From the NCBI RefSeq assembly GCF_003966975.1, contig NZ_AP018437.1:558001-622000 (forward strand): DNA of 64,000 nt, written 5' to 3'. This DNA comes from Pelolinea submarina. Lineage in GTDB: Bacteria > Chloroflexota > Anaerolineae > Anaerolineales > Anaerolineaceae. Of the stretch, positions 1 through 8,708 are shown one piece after another. The translations under genes and the position numbers were made by a program. The notes under the pieces are model-generated. The model was not told the DNA's origin. It saw nothing but the letters and a program-made list of their open reading frames with translations, and searched no databases. The first letter of the stretch is position 1; each line of letters starts with the position of its first letter.

Positions 1-130
1 AAATGCAAACGCTATAACAGAAATGCTGCTGAATGGGAATTTACCTACAATCTTGTTGGGAACGGGAACTTGCTTGTCGTTGATCAGTATAGGTTTTTTC
101 TTGCTTTTATTTAGAAAGAAGATATCCTAA
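1..130 (+). CDS. 3' end of a membrane or membrane-anchored protein (partial)
   Basis: This is the tail of a gene that starts before the window, in the frame that closes with TAA at 128-130. The 42 visible residues contain a hydrophobic run from about ILLGTGT to GFFLLLF followed by the basic end RKKIS, which looks like a final transmembrane helix with a positive cytoplasmic tail. No domain is visible. It is not a clean LPXTG sorting signal because the motif before the helix reads LPTILLG. A strong hairpin terminator follows two bases after the stop, which supports this reading frame as a real gene end. Confidence 0.5.
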   Translation, partial: NANAITEMLLNGNLPTILLGTGTCLSLISIGFFLLLFRKKIS

Positions 131-131
131 G

Positions 132-161
132 AAAAAAGACCGGTTTCTGCCGGTCTTTTTT
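132..161. terminator. Bidirectional intrinsic terminator
   Basis: A 12-bp perfect stem (132-143 with 150-161) with loop TTTCTG has an A-run on the left and a T-run on the right, so it can stop transcripts from both sides. It lies between the gene ending at 130 and the convergent gene ending at 168. Confidence 0.9.
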
Positions 162-167
162 TATCTA

Positions 168-698
168 TTATTCGCGCCAATAACCGCGCCAAATCCTTTG
201 GATATCCCTGGAGGTGATAAATGCACCCGGATCACTTTCCAAAACGGATTTTTGAACTTCCTGAGCAAACTTGCGCTGCACGCTGCATTCCAATATTTCA
301 ACGCTGCCGTCTTTCCCGCGCGCCGGGATTTCAGTGACAGCGTGTCCCTGGCTGCGCAGTTTTTCGGCCAATTCCTGACCGCGCAATGAACTGATGATGG
401 TCATATTGATAAAACCAAAAGCCAGTCGTTTCTCGATGTTCATTCCGATCACGTTTCCGGTGGCGAAACCAAAAGAATAAGCCAGGATTTTGATGGGATT
501 GTTTAAATCGTTCATGACAGATCCGAGCGCTACCACAAAGAGCATGGTTTGGAGCACACCCAAAATCCACGTAATCGTGCGCATACCGCGCATCACGGTG
601 AGCATGCGCACCGTATCCAGGGCCATGTTAAGGACTCGTGAAAGAAAAATAAACCCTGCAACTACCCAAATATTTTGTGCTGCTAAAAATGCTTCCAT
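168..698 (-). CDS. DUF5698/DUF2179 family membrane protein (UPF0316-like)
   Basis: A 176-residue protein with about three N-terminal transmembrane helices (roughly residues 10-30, 40-60, 65-85) and a soluble C-terminal half of the DUF2179 type. The order and length match the UPF0316 family, whose function is unknown; DUF2179 also occurs at the C terminus of YitT-type membrane proteins. It lies 14 bases downstream of the glucan phosphorylase gene on the same strand and is probably cotranscribed with it. An AAGAGA Shine-Dalgarno sequence precedes the ATG. I infer only that it is an integral membrane protein; no enzymatic motif is visible. Confidence 0.8.
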   Translation of the reverse strand: MEAFLAAQNIWVVAGFIFLSRVLNMALDTVRMLTVMRGMRTITWILGVLQTMLFVVALGSVMNDLNNPIKILAYSFGFATGNVIGMNIEKRLAFGFINMTIISSLRGQELAEKLRSQGHAVTEIPARGKDGSVEILECSVQRKFAQEVQKSVLESDPGAFITSRDIQRIWRGYWRE

Positions 699-712
699 TT
701 GTAATCTCTTAA

Positions 713-2881
713 TTATTCTTCTTGTTTTCCGTTTTCGTTAAAAGCAGGCAGATACATTTTGGTCATGTATTCTTTAACCATGCGCCGAGTGTTGAATTGC
801 CAGGAGAGTGAGCGCATGTTTTCTTTAATCTTGGCGATCCATTGCGTGGATGCATCACCCATGGAGCGTGTTTGATAATAAAGCGGGATGATCTGATTCT
901 CCAGAGTATCATAGAGACTGGCGGCATCTATCTCGTCCTGCTTGTTGGGATCATCATAGTCTGTATCATTGCCAATGGCCCAACCGTTGCTGCCGTTGAA
1001 ACCTTCCCGCCACCAACCATCCAGAACCGAGAAGTTCAGCGTGCCGTTGATAGCCGCTTTCATACCGGATGTGCCGGAAGCCTCGTTTGGCCGCCGCGGC
1101 GTGTTCAACCATACATCTACACCCTGCACCAGCAGGCGGGCAATATTCAAATCGTAATCTTCCAGGAAAACGATGCGCCCGGCGCTGCGCGGATCTTTGG
1201 CCATGCGGTAAACTTTTTGAATAATCAGTTTGCCGGGTTCGTCAGCCGGGTGGGCTTTACCGGCCAGAATAATCTGCACCGGCCGGTCTTGATCGTTGAT
1301 TAAGCGCAGCAGCCGTTCATAATCGCTGAACAGCAAATCGGCACGCTTGTACGTGGCAAAGCGGCGGGCGAAACCAATGGTCAGGGAATATTGATCCAAC
1401 ATAACGCCGTCCACCAGCACCTGGCTGGCGGCGCGTTTGCCGCTCTGCCAATGGTTGCGGGCATTTTCGATGGCATAGTTGATCAATTTGCGTTTTAGGT
1501 GGCGTTTGACGTCCCACAGTTCCAGATCCGGAATTTGTTCCACGCGGGTCCAAAGGTCCGGGTCATCCATGTGATCCATCCAATCCATACCCAGATAGCG
1601 ATCAAACAGCAGACGGATGCGGCGCGCCAGCCAAAAACTCATGTGCACGCCGTTGGTGATGCTTTGGATGGGCACGTCTTTGGCTTCCCGATCCGGCCAC
1701 AGAAAATTCCACATATCGCGGGCCACTTCGCCATGCAGCTCTGAAACGGCATTGCAGCGTTCGGAAAGGTGCAGCGCCAGAACCGGCATGCTGAAGGTCT
1801 CACCCCAGGATTGGGTTTGTTTGCCCAGATCGATGAACTGGTCGCGGGTCAGGTGCATTTCTTCCCAATAGCTCGGGAAGAATTTATCAATCAGCCAAAT
1901 GGGGAATTGATCGTTACCGGCGGGCACGGGTGTATGTGTGGTGAAGATATTTGTACTGCGCAGTTTATCCGCGGCATCTTCAAACGACATGCCTCCGGCG
2001 ATCAATTCGCGCACGTTTTCAATTGTCAGGAAAGCAGAGTGGCCCTCATTCATGTGCCACAGATCGGGCTGGTAACCTAATTGGCGCAGCGCGCGCACGC
2101 CGCCCATACCCAACAGCATCTCCTGCGAAATTCTGATTTCCAGGTCGCTACTGTAAAGCCGGGATGTCAAGTGGCGGTCGTTGGCCTGGTTTTGCGGAAT
2201 GCTGCTGTCCAGCAGGTAGAGAGGGACGCGCCCAACCTGTAACATCCAGATGCGCGCGGATACCGTCCGACCGGGCAGTTCAACCGAAACCGTCAGGGGT
2301 TTGCCGTTTTTGTCTGTCAAGGCAATAATGGGCATTTCTTCAAAATTGAAGTGGTAATAGCTGGTTTCCTGCCAGCCGTCCTCAGTAATTTTTTGAACAA
2401 AGTACCCTTGCTTATAAATAAAACCCACGCCCACAATCGGAATTCCCAGATCGCTGGCCTCTTTCAAGTGATCTCCGGCCAGAATACCCAGCCCGCCGGC
2501 ATAGAACGGCATGGATTCGTGCAGGCCGAACTCAAAAGAAAAGTATGCGATTTGACGATTTTCCAATTCGGGATATTGCTGTTTAAACCAGGTATCTTTC
2601 CCTTCCATGTACTTGTCGAATTCGGCCATGACGCGGTCATATTCTTCCAAAAAATAGCGGTCGTTGGCAGCCTCCTTCAATTTTTGAGGGTCAACCTGGT
2701 GCAGGAAAGCGATGGGATTGTGTTCAACTTTCTCCCATAAACGGCGATCCAGCGTTGGATAAAGACGCAACCCGCCGGGGTTCCAAACCCACCATAGGTT
2801 GTAGGCCAGCTCGCCCAGCCTTTGAATTCTTTTGGGTAATTTAAAGTGGTTGGGGAAAACTTTCTGGAAATCTTTAATCAT
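713..2881 (-). CDS. glgP: Alpha-glucan phosphorylase (GT35, DUF3417 type)
   Basis: This enzyme releases glucose-1-phosphate from glycogen or maltodextrins using pyridoxal phosphate. The 722-residue protein opens with a DUF3417 domain (about residues 10-130, with the motif LAYNLWWVWNP) followed by the phosphorylase core. The PLP-site signature EASGTSGMKAA is intact, with the Schiff-base lysine at about residue 608, and HTPVPAGNDQF in the middle is typical of this shorter bacterial/archaeal group. AGGAG lies 10 bases before the ATG. It is divergent from a GH1 glycosidase, so a shared role in carbohydrate storage or breakdown is plausible. Confidence 0.93.
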   Translation of the reverse strand: MIKDFQKVFPNHFKLPKRIQRLGELAYNLWWVWNPGGLRLYPTLDRRLWEKVEHNPIAFLHQVDPQKLKEAANDRYFLEEYDRVMAEFDKYMEGKDTWFKQQYPELENRQIAYFSFEFGLHESMPFYAGGLGILAGDHLKEASDLGIPIVGVGFIYKQGYFVQKITEDGWQETSYYHFNFEEMPIIALTDKNGKPLTVSVELPGRTVSARIWMLQVGRVPLYLLDSSIPQNQANDRHLTSRLYSSDLEIRISQEMLLGMGGVRALRQLGYQPDLWHMNEGHSAFLTIENVRELIAGGMSFEDAADKLRSTNIFTTHTPVPAGNDQFPIWLIDKFFPSYWEEMHLTRDQFIDLGKQTQSWGETFSMPVLALHLSERCNAVSELHGEVARDMWNFLWPDREAKDVPIQSITNGVHMSFWLARRIRLLFDRYLGMDWMDHMDDPDLWTRVEQIPDLELWDVKRHLKRKLINYAIENARNHWQSGKRAASQVLVDGVMLDQYSLTIGFARRFATYKRADLLFSDYERLLRLINDQDRPVQIILAGKAHPADEPGKLIIQKVYRMAKDPRSAGRIVFLEDYDLNIARLLVQGVDVWLNTPRRPNEASGTSGMKAAINGTLNFSVLDGWWREGFNGSNGWAIGNDTDYDDPNKQDEIDAASLYDTLENQIIPLYYQTRSMGDASTQWIAKIKENMRSLSWQFNTRRMVKEYMTKMYLPAFNENGKQEE

Positions 2882-3077
2882 TTGTTAGATACTCCTGGGC
2901 TGTAAACAGCGCGTGTTTTTTCCATGCTCTATAATCATTTTACTCTACCGATAACCCCGATGAAAGCGAAACGCTATTATATATTGATTTTAGAGAAAGA
3001 TAGCCTTTTTTCAAGAATTTTACATACCCTTTTAAGTGGAAATTAGCGATAGAGAAGACGGTAGCCGGCGAATATTT

Positions 3078-3083
3078 TATAAT
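3078..3083 (+). promoter_or_regulatory. Candidate -10 box for the GH1 gene
   Basis: A perfect TATAAT lies 41 bases before the ATG at 3124. No convincing -35 hexamer is visible at the expected distance, so only the -10 element is claimed. Confidence 0.5.
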
Positions 3084-3123
3084 AAGTCAGATCTAACAGC
3101 CGAAAAACATAGGAGGCTCAATC

Positions 3124-4452
3124 ATGCCGGACGCGATATATCGTTTTCCTGAAGGATTTTTGTGGGGTACAGCAACTTCATCACATCAGGTGGAAGGCGG
3201 CAATACCAACAACAACTGGTTTGCCTGGGAGAATGAACCCGGGCGTATCGTTAACGGCCAGAAAAGCGGATTAGCCTGTGATTGGTGGGGCGGCCGCTGG
3301 AAAGAAGATTTACAGAACGCGGCTGATGATGGACAAAACTCACACCGCTTGTCGATTGAATGGAGCCGCATCCAACCCGCGCCCGATCGTTGGGATGATG
3401 AAGCCCTGGAATATTACCGCCAAATCATCAAAGGTCTGCTGAGCCTCGGACTCAAGCCCATGGTCACACTGCATCATTTCACCGATCCGTTGTGGTTATA
3501 TGAGCGCGGCGGTTGGGAGGACGACCAATCTCCCGAGTATTTTGCCGCATATGTGCGCAAGGTTGTGGGCGCGTTGAGCGATTTGGTTGACTTGTGGGTG
3601 ACGATCAATGAACCGGCTGTGTACGTGACCGGCGGATATATCGAAGGAAATTTTCCTCCCGGAAAATCGGACTTGGGCGCTGCTTTCAAAGTAATGCGCA
3701 ATTTATTGAAAGGGCACGCGGCTGCATACCGGATTATTCACGAACTTCAACCTCATGCGCAAGCAGGTTATGCCAAAAATTATCGCGGTTTCGAACCGGC
3801 GCGCAACTGGTTCCTCCCTGATATCTGGATGGCCAATTTCCAATCCGCCAGTTTTAACGATGCTTTTTCCAATGCGCTGTTGAACGGGCGGCTGCGCTTT
3901 GCGTTGAAAAGTGAGCTGGTCTCGGAAGCGATTGGCACGCAGGATTTTGTGGGCGTCAATTACTACACCCTTGATCGCGTAATTTTTAAACCCTTTGCCT
4001 TCAAGGATATTTTCAGCCGGCGGTTCTTCCCGAAGGACGCTGAATTGAGCGAAACAGGTTTCATTGCCGACCTGCCGCGCGGAATGACGGCTGCCTTGAA
4101 ATGGGCGCATAAATTCAAACTGCCCATCTATATCACCGAAAACGGTGTGGAAGATTCAACCGATTCCATGCGCCCGTCTTATACTGTCCGGCACTTGCAC
4201 GAGATTTGGCGGGTAGCAAATTTCAATTGGAATATCAAAGGTTATTTCCACTGGTCGCAGGTGGACAACTTTGAGTGGGAACGCGCCTGGACACAGCGTT
4301 TCGGTTTATGGGGTCTGGACGTGGAAAGCCAGCAGCGCATCCGCCGGCCGAGCGTGGACATGTATGCGGCTATTTGCAGGGAAAACGCCATTAGCTCCGA
4401 TACGGTGCGCAAATATGCCCCGCAAGCTTTTGAAAAATTATTTCCCGGATGA
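3124..4452 (+). CDS. Glycoside hydrolase family 1 beta-glycosidase
   Basis: A 442-residue family 1 hydrolase, full length for the family and without a signal peptide, so it acts in the cytoplasm on imported beta-glycosides. The N-terminal FPEGFLWGTATSSHQVEG is the family hallmark. The acid/base glutamate is E163 in TINEP, and the nucleophile is E339 in YITENG. The retaining mechanism is known for the family; the exact sugar cannot be read from sequence. Start ATG is preceded by AGGAGG at 3112-3117. It is monocistronic or leads into the thioredoxin/CcdA gene 79 bases downstream. Confidence 0.93.
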   Translation: MPDAIYRFPEGFLWGTATSSHQVEGGNTNNNWFAWENEPGRIVNGQKSGLACDWWGGRWKEDLQNAADDGQNSHRLSIEWSRIQPAPDRWDDEALEYYRQIIKGLLSLGLKPMVTLHHFTDPLWLYERGGWEDDQSPEYFAAYVRKVVGALSDLVDLWVTINEPAVYVTGGYIEGNFPPGKSDLGAAFKVMRNLLKGHAAAYRIIHELQPHAQAGYAKNYRGFEPARNWFLPDIWMANFQSASFNDAFSNALLNGRLRFALKSELVSEAIGTQDFVGVNYYTLDRVIFKPFAFKDIFSRRFFPKDAELSETGFIADLPRGMTAALKWAHKFKLPIYITENGVEDSTDSMRPSYTVRHLHEIWRVANFNWNIKGYFHWSQVDNFEWERAWTQRFGLWGLDVESQQRIRRPSVDMYAAICRENAISSDTVRKYAPQAFEKLFPG

Positions 4453-4531
4453 AAAACGGGTATCCTGAAAAACACAGCTGCGAAATCGATTATGATTAGG
4501 ATTCTGCATATCCAGTAGAGGTGATAACTTT

Positions 4532-6163
4532 ATGCGTAAAAATATAATTCTGGCCGGGCTGATCCTTCTGGGTGCCTGGCTGGTTTCAGCTTCGACCTTT
4601 TTTCAGCCGGCCTCGTTTGACGAACCAACACCGGTTCCACTGCAACCGTCCACGTTGGGTATCGAAGCCGGGACATTGCCCTGCGACCCTTCGGCGGTGC
4701 ATGGATTGTATTTTTATTCGCAGGACTGCCCCCATTGTGAGGAAGTCCTGAACAACCTGCTGCTGCCCATGCAGGCTGAATTCGGCACCAAGCTGGATAT
4801 CCGCCTGGTGGAGATCGATTACGCGGACAACTACGAATTGTTGATCAAAGCTGAAGAACATTTCAAAGTTAAGGCGGAAGAACGCGCGATTCCCACCTTG
4901 ATTATTGACGACCAGATATTAATTGGGCAGGATGCCATTGAAACCGGTTTGCGCGATATTGTGGAAAATGGAATTCTTTCCGGCGGTATCGATTGGCCAA
5001 AAATCCCGGATTTCGATCCTTCGATAATTGTTTCCGAGGCGAATGCGGGCGCGAATGCGGAGATCTGCTCGCTGGATAACGGAGAAACGTGTGAGACGGG
5101 AGCACCCATCTTCGCGGCCTATTTCTACCAGACCGGCTGCGACAGCTGCAGCCGCGTGGAGGCCGATCTGTCCTATTTACGCAGCCGTTACCCGCAGCTG
5201 ATTGTAGAGAAATTCAACGTATATGACCATCCCGGATTGGGGCTTTGGCTGGCCAAACGCGCCGGCAAGGATGATTTCCATACCCCGGCCGTGTTCATTG
5301 GCAATCAAGCCTGGATTGGCGAGGAAGAAATCACTCCGGAAGCGGTTGAAGCCGCCCTGCAATGTTACCAGCAGGAAGGCGCCCCCAAAGTATGGGAAGC
5401 TTATAACCCGAATGAAGGCAGTTCCGATATCGTCGAGCGGTTCCGCTCCATGAGCTGGCTGACCGTAGTGTTTGCCGGCCTGGTGGATGGCCTGAATCCC
5501 TGCGCGTTCGCGACCCTGATCTTCTTTGTGTCCTACTTGACCCTGTCCGGGCGTAAAGGACGCGAGGTCATCTTTGTGGGCCTGTCCTTTACCATCGGAG
5601 TCTTTCTTGCATATCTGATCATCGGGTTGGGCCTTTATAAAGTGCTGGACCTGATGGGCAACCTGCTGAATACCTTGGCGCGTTGGGTCTATATCATTAC
5701 GGCTGCCATCTGCCTGGGCTTGGGTATCTTCAGCATCCTGGATTACTTCAAAGCACGCCGGGGGAAGCTGGAGGATATGTCCCTTAAATTGCCCGATCCG
5801 CTGCGCAAGCGGATCAATTCGGTCATCCGCAAGGGGCGCAGCGCACGCAGTTATTACATCGGCGCGTTTATCACCGGGCTGCTGATTTCCATTCTGGAAT
5901 TGGCCTGTACCGGCCAGGTTTACCTGCCCACCATCATTTTTGTATCCAGCATGCCGGAATTAAAATTGCGGGCGATTTCCTATCTGGTACTGTACAACCT
6001 GCTCTTCATCCTGCCCCTGGTAGTGGTTTTCATCCTGGCATATTACGGAACAACATCCAAGGATCTGACCAGTTTCCTGCAGAAACACGCGGGCGTGGTA
6101 AAAATTGGCATGGCGCTGCTTTTCTTTGCGTTAGCTGCCTGGTTGATTATTTCGATTGTTTGA
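4532..6163 (+). CDS. Double thioredoxin-like / CcdA (DsbD-beta) fusion membrane protein
   Basis: A 543-residue protein that probably carries reducing equivalents across the membrane. It has an N-terminal signal or anchor helix (about 5-22), a first thioredoxin-like domain with CPHC (C66, C69), a second with CDSC (C203, C206), then a six-helix CcdA/DsbD-type domain from about residue 308. The two membrane cysteines of that family are present: C324 in NPCAF and C459 in ELACTGQ. In DsbD the order of modules is different (periplasmic domain, membrane core, C-terminal thioredoxin); here both redox modules lie before the core. AGAGGTGA precedes the ATG. A perfect terminator follows. Confidence 0.85.
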   Translation: MRKNIILAGLILLGAWLVSASTFFQPASFDEPTPVPLQPSTLGIEAGTLPCDPSAVHGLYFYSQDCPHCEEVLNNLLLPMQAEFGTKLDIRLVEIDYADNYELLIKAEEHFKVKAEERAIPTLIIDDQILIGQDAIETGLRDIVENGILSGGIDWPKIPDFDPSIIVSEANAGANAEICSLDNGETCETGAPIFAAYFYQTGCDSCSRVEADLSYLRSRYPQLIVEKFNVYDHPGLGLWLAKRAGKDDFHTPAVFIGNQAWIGEEEITPEAVEAALQCYQQEGAPKVWEAYNPNEGSSDIVERFRSMSWLTVVFAGLVDGLNPCAFATLIFFVSYLTLSGRKGREVIFVGLSFTIGVFLAYLIIGLGLYKVLDLMGNLLNTLARWVYIITAAICLGLGIFSILDYFKARRGKLEDMSLKLPDPLRKRINSVIRKGRSARSYYIGAFITGLLISILELACTGQVYLPTIIFVSSMPELKLRAISYLVLYNLLFILPLVVVFILAYYGTTSKDLTSFLQKHAGVVKIGMALLFFALAAWLIISIV

Positions 6164-6182
6164 TCTTTCAAGGAATTGATGG

Positions 6183-6214
6183 AAAAAAGCCCGCTTAATT
6201 AAGCGGGCTTTTTT
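6183..6214. terminator. Bidirectional intrinsic terminator
   Basis: A perfect 32-base palindrome with GCCCGCTTAATTAAGCGGGC at its core, A6 on the left and T6 on the right. It serves the plus-strand gene ending at 6163 and the minus-strand small gene ending at 6222. Confidence 0.95.
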
Positions 6215-6221
6215 GTTTACA

Positions 6222-6392
6222 TCAGAGGATGATCAACAACCACATGAATGTGATCGCAACACCCATGACCAGCGAGAGGATGGCCGAAAGATAGCTCAGT
6301 CCAATACGGTTGTGCGGCTCTTTTTTAGATTCTTTGGATAATAACCAAAAACCGATGATATAAAAAATAATCGCGATAATAATGGAATACAT
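6222..6392 (-). CDS. Small two-helix membrane protein (56 aa)
   Basis: This short gene runs from ATG at 6392 to TGA at 6222-6224 and encodes 56 residues beginning MYSIIIAIIFYIIGFW. There are two hydrophobic segments (about 3-18 and 34-56) separated by a charged loop, SKESKKEPHNR. AAGGT lies five bases before the ATG. It starts 35 bases after the MATE gene stop and ends just before a strong terminator, so it is the last gene of that transcript. I do not recognise a family. It could be an accessory subunit or an uncharacterised small membrane protein. Confidence 0.6.
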   Translation of the reverse strand: MYSIIIAIIFYIIGFWLLSKESKKEPHNRIGLSYLSAILSLVMGVAITFMWLLIIL

Positions 6393-6427
6393 AATTACCT
6401 TGTTAAACCGGTATATATTGATCCGGA

Positions 6428-7771
6428 TTAATCATGCACCAGGTTGTGTATCCAACGATTACTGCGGTAACGCCAGATAAACAGGAAAAATTTCACGCCT
6501 TCATCGAGCATGGCAAGCGCATAAACATAATATACAGGTAATTTGAACACGAACGCGCCCAATAATGCGGATGGGACGCCCACCAACCACATGGAACCCA
6601 CGTCCGCGAAGTATGCGAAGCGTGTATCGCCGCCGCTGCGCAGCATAGCGATGAAGTAGAAAGTGTTTACGGTTCTGAGCCACAGGAAAATACCCAGTAC
6701 AAACAGCAGGTTGCGTGTGTATAAGGCTGTCAGGTCGGTAATGTTATAAAGCGATGCGATGAAATTGCGGCCAAAGACCAGCAGTGAACCCAGCCCGACT
6801 GCCATAATGAAAATGATGCGCACACCCTGGCGAATATAGCTGTGGGATTTCTCTTCACTGCCGGAACCGATGGCATTGCCGATTATGATGGCGCAGGCGT
6901 GCGTGACGCCCAGGAAGGGTACGAACATCAGATCTTCGATGGAAGCGCGGATGTTCATGGCGGCAATGGATTCAGTGTTGATGTGCGCGTAAATGGCGCT
7001 GTAAGCCGAAATTCCCACCGCCCATAACAATTCATTCATTGTAACGGGCAGAACTCTGTCGAGAATCTTTTTCAGGAAAACCTTGTCGAAAGTGATCATG
7101 TGGCTGGGTTTGACTGCCAGCGGTGTTTTCAGGTAGTAGACCATCCACAGGATCAAAGCAAATTCCAGCATGCGCGCAATCAGGTTGGCGTATGCGGCAC
7201 CCATTACGCCTAATGCGGGAGCGCCCAATTTACCAAAGATCAGCGCGTATCCTAAAATTGAATTCATTATTACACTGCTCGAACTGACCACCATGGGCAG
7301 GCGTACATTGCCGGTGGAACGCAGCACCATATAATAACTGTTGGTGATGGGGGTGAGCAGGAAGCTGAAGCCGACGATTTTTAGGACCTTAATTCCCAAA
7401 CCGATTACTTCCTGGTCGGAGGTAAAGATATCCAGAAAGATTTGCGGAATGAACACTGCGACACTCATGAAGACCAGGCCGATGAGTATTCCCAGCATCA
7501 GACAGACTCCCATCACTTTGTAAATGCTTTCCTTATCGTTCTTGCCCCAATATTGAGCGGTAAAAATAGAGGATCCGGAACCAATCCCGAATTGCGCCAG
7601 GGAGAGAATGAAATACATCTGGTTGGCTAAACCGGCCGCTGCCAGCGGGACATCACCCAATTGACCGGTCATCAGGGTTGTAATGATGCTGCCTAACACG
7701 GCGAACAAGCTTTGCAGCATGATCGGCAAGCTTAATTTAAACAGGTCTTTAAGAAAAATTTTATTCCACAT
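6428..7771 (-). CDS. MATE family efflux transporter
   Basis: A 447-residue, roughly twelve-helix membrane protein of the multi-antimicrobial extrusion type, exchanging cations (Na+ or H+) for drugs or metabolites. The two-fold MatE repeat begins with LFKLSLPIMLQSLF at about residue 10 and recurs at about residue 235 (ILDRVLPVTMNELLW). I start it at the ATG at 7771 (MWNKIFLKD); the frame stays open upstream to 7969, but that extension overlaps mutM and has no membrane character. No strong ribosome binding site is visible. Located 61 bases after mutM on the same strand. Confidence 0.88.
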   Translation of the reverse strand: MWNKIFLKDLFKLSLPIMLQSLFAVLGSIITTLMTGQLGDVPLAAAGLANQMYFILSLAQFGIGSGSSIFTAQYWGKNDKESIYKVMGVCLMLGILIGLVFMSVAVFIPQIFLDIFTSDQEVIGLGIKVLKIVGFSFLLTPITNSYYMVLRSTGNVRLPMVVSSSSVIMNSILGYALIFGKLGAPALGVMGAAYANLIARMLEFALILWMVYYLKTPLAVKPSHMITFDKVFLKKILDRVLPVTMNELLWAVGISAYSAIYAHINTESIAAMNIRASIEDLMFVPFLGVTHACAIIIGNAIGSGSEEKSHSYIRQGVRIIFIMAVGLGSLLVFGRNFIASLYNITDLTALYTRNLLFVLGIFLWLRTVNTFYFIAMLRSGGDTRFAYFADVGSMWLVGVPSALLGAFVFKLPVYYVYALAMLDEGVKFFLFIWRYRSNRWIHNLVHD

Positions 7772-7832
7772 GGCAGTCTTATTTAGGGGCAGAGGGCGAT
7801 TATAAATGATGAACCTATAAAAAGATAGGACG

Positions 7833-8663
7833 CTAGTCCGGTTTGGGCTGGCAGTTGGGGCAGATATGCGTGCCGCGCTGACCGACCACCAGCCGCTCAA
7901 TAATTGCTCCGCACTCCGGGCAGGCTTGCCCGGTGCGTCCATACACACGGAAATGGTTTTGGAAATCACCGCCGCGGTAAACCCAGTCGATGCTGGCGCC
8001 GTTGCGGCGGATGCCTTCCGCCAATACAGCCCGGATGGCAGCCAGGAGTTTTTCCGCTTCCGGCAGGCTGATGCTTCCGGAAAGCCGCAGCGGATGGAGT
8101 TTCGCCAGGTGCAGCGCTTCGTCGGTGTAGATGTTGCCCAGCCCGGCCAGAAAAGATTGATCCATTAACAGCGGCTTGAGCTGGCGGCTGCGCGCTTGCA
8201 GCATTTCCATAAAAACATTGGCGTCCAGGGTGGGGTCAAAAGGTTCCGGTCCCAGGCCGCCCAGTACTTCCTGCGGATCGGCCAGCAGCCAGGCGCGCCC
8301 GAACTTGCGCGTATCGTTGAAAGCCAGGCGGCTGCCGTTGTCGAGGTTCAGGACCAGGCGATCGTGTTTTAGCAGCGGATTTTCCTGAATTCCCTCAACG
8401 CGCATATCGCCGCTCATGCGCAGGTGGATTAATAGTGTGTCGCTGCTGAGCGGAAATACCAGGAATTTGCCCCGCCGGGTGACGGCCTGGAAGGATTGCC
8501 CCTGAATTTGGCCGGTGAAGGTCTGCGGGGTCAGGTTGGCCAGCGTGCGCGGCCACAATACCTCGGCCGATTCAATGCGGCGGCCGGCCAGCGCGTCTTC
8601 GGCGGATTTGGCTCCTTCTCTGAGGACACGGGCGATGGTTTCGACTTCGGGTAATTCAGGCAT
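7833..8663 (-). CDS. mutM: Formamidopyrimidine-DNA glycosylase
   Basis: A base-excision repair enzyme that removes oxidised purines such as 8-oxoguanine and nicks the strand. The 276-residue protein starts MPELPEVET, so the catalytic Pro-2 and Glu-3 follow the initiator Met; this fixes the ATG at 8663 instead of the upstream ATG at 8696. The beta-clamp lysine lies in TRRGKFLVF. The C-terminal zinc finger has CPEC and CPNC, and QSFLAGLGNIYTDE is the helix-two-turn-helix hallmark. The start codon lies only 14 bases from the hairpin that ends prs, so its expression may depend on readthrough or a promoter inside prs. Confidence 0.95.
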   Translation of the reverse strand: MPELPEVETIARVLREGAKSAEDALAGRRIESAEVLWPRTLANLTPQTFTGQIQGQSFQAVTRRGKFLVFPLSSDTLLIHLRMSGDMRVEGIQENPLLKHDRLVLNLDNGSRLAFNDTRKFGRAWLLADPQEVLGGLGPEPFDPTLDANVFMEMLQARSRQLKPLLMDQSFLAGLGNIYTDEALHLAKLHPLRLSGSISLPEAEKLLAAIRAVLAEGIRRNGASIDWVYRGGDFQNHFRVYGRTGQACPECGAIIERLVVGQRGTHICPNCQPKPD

Positions 8664-8669
8664 ATTGAT

Positions 8670-8702
8670 AAAAAAAGCGGGGATAACTTTTGTCATCCCC
8701 GC
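8670..8702 (-). terminator. Intrinsic terminator between prs and mutM
   Basis: On the minus strand an 11-position stem with one mismatch (8702-8692 with 8687-8677, loop of four bases) is followed by a run of seven T. It lies directly after the prs stop at 8709 and ends 7 bases before the mutM ATG at 8663, so it also occupies the mutM leader. Confidence 0.8.
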
Positions 8703-8708
8703 GAGTGT

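Noticed and set aside
40..130. LPXTG sorting signal at the end of the first partial gene
   Set aside because: The motif reads LPTILLG, without the TG of a sortase site at the right place.
7772..7969. N-terminal extension of the MATE transporter
   Set aside because: It overlaps the end of mutM and lacks membrane helices; the family start is at 7771.
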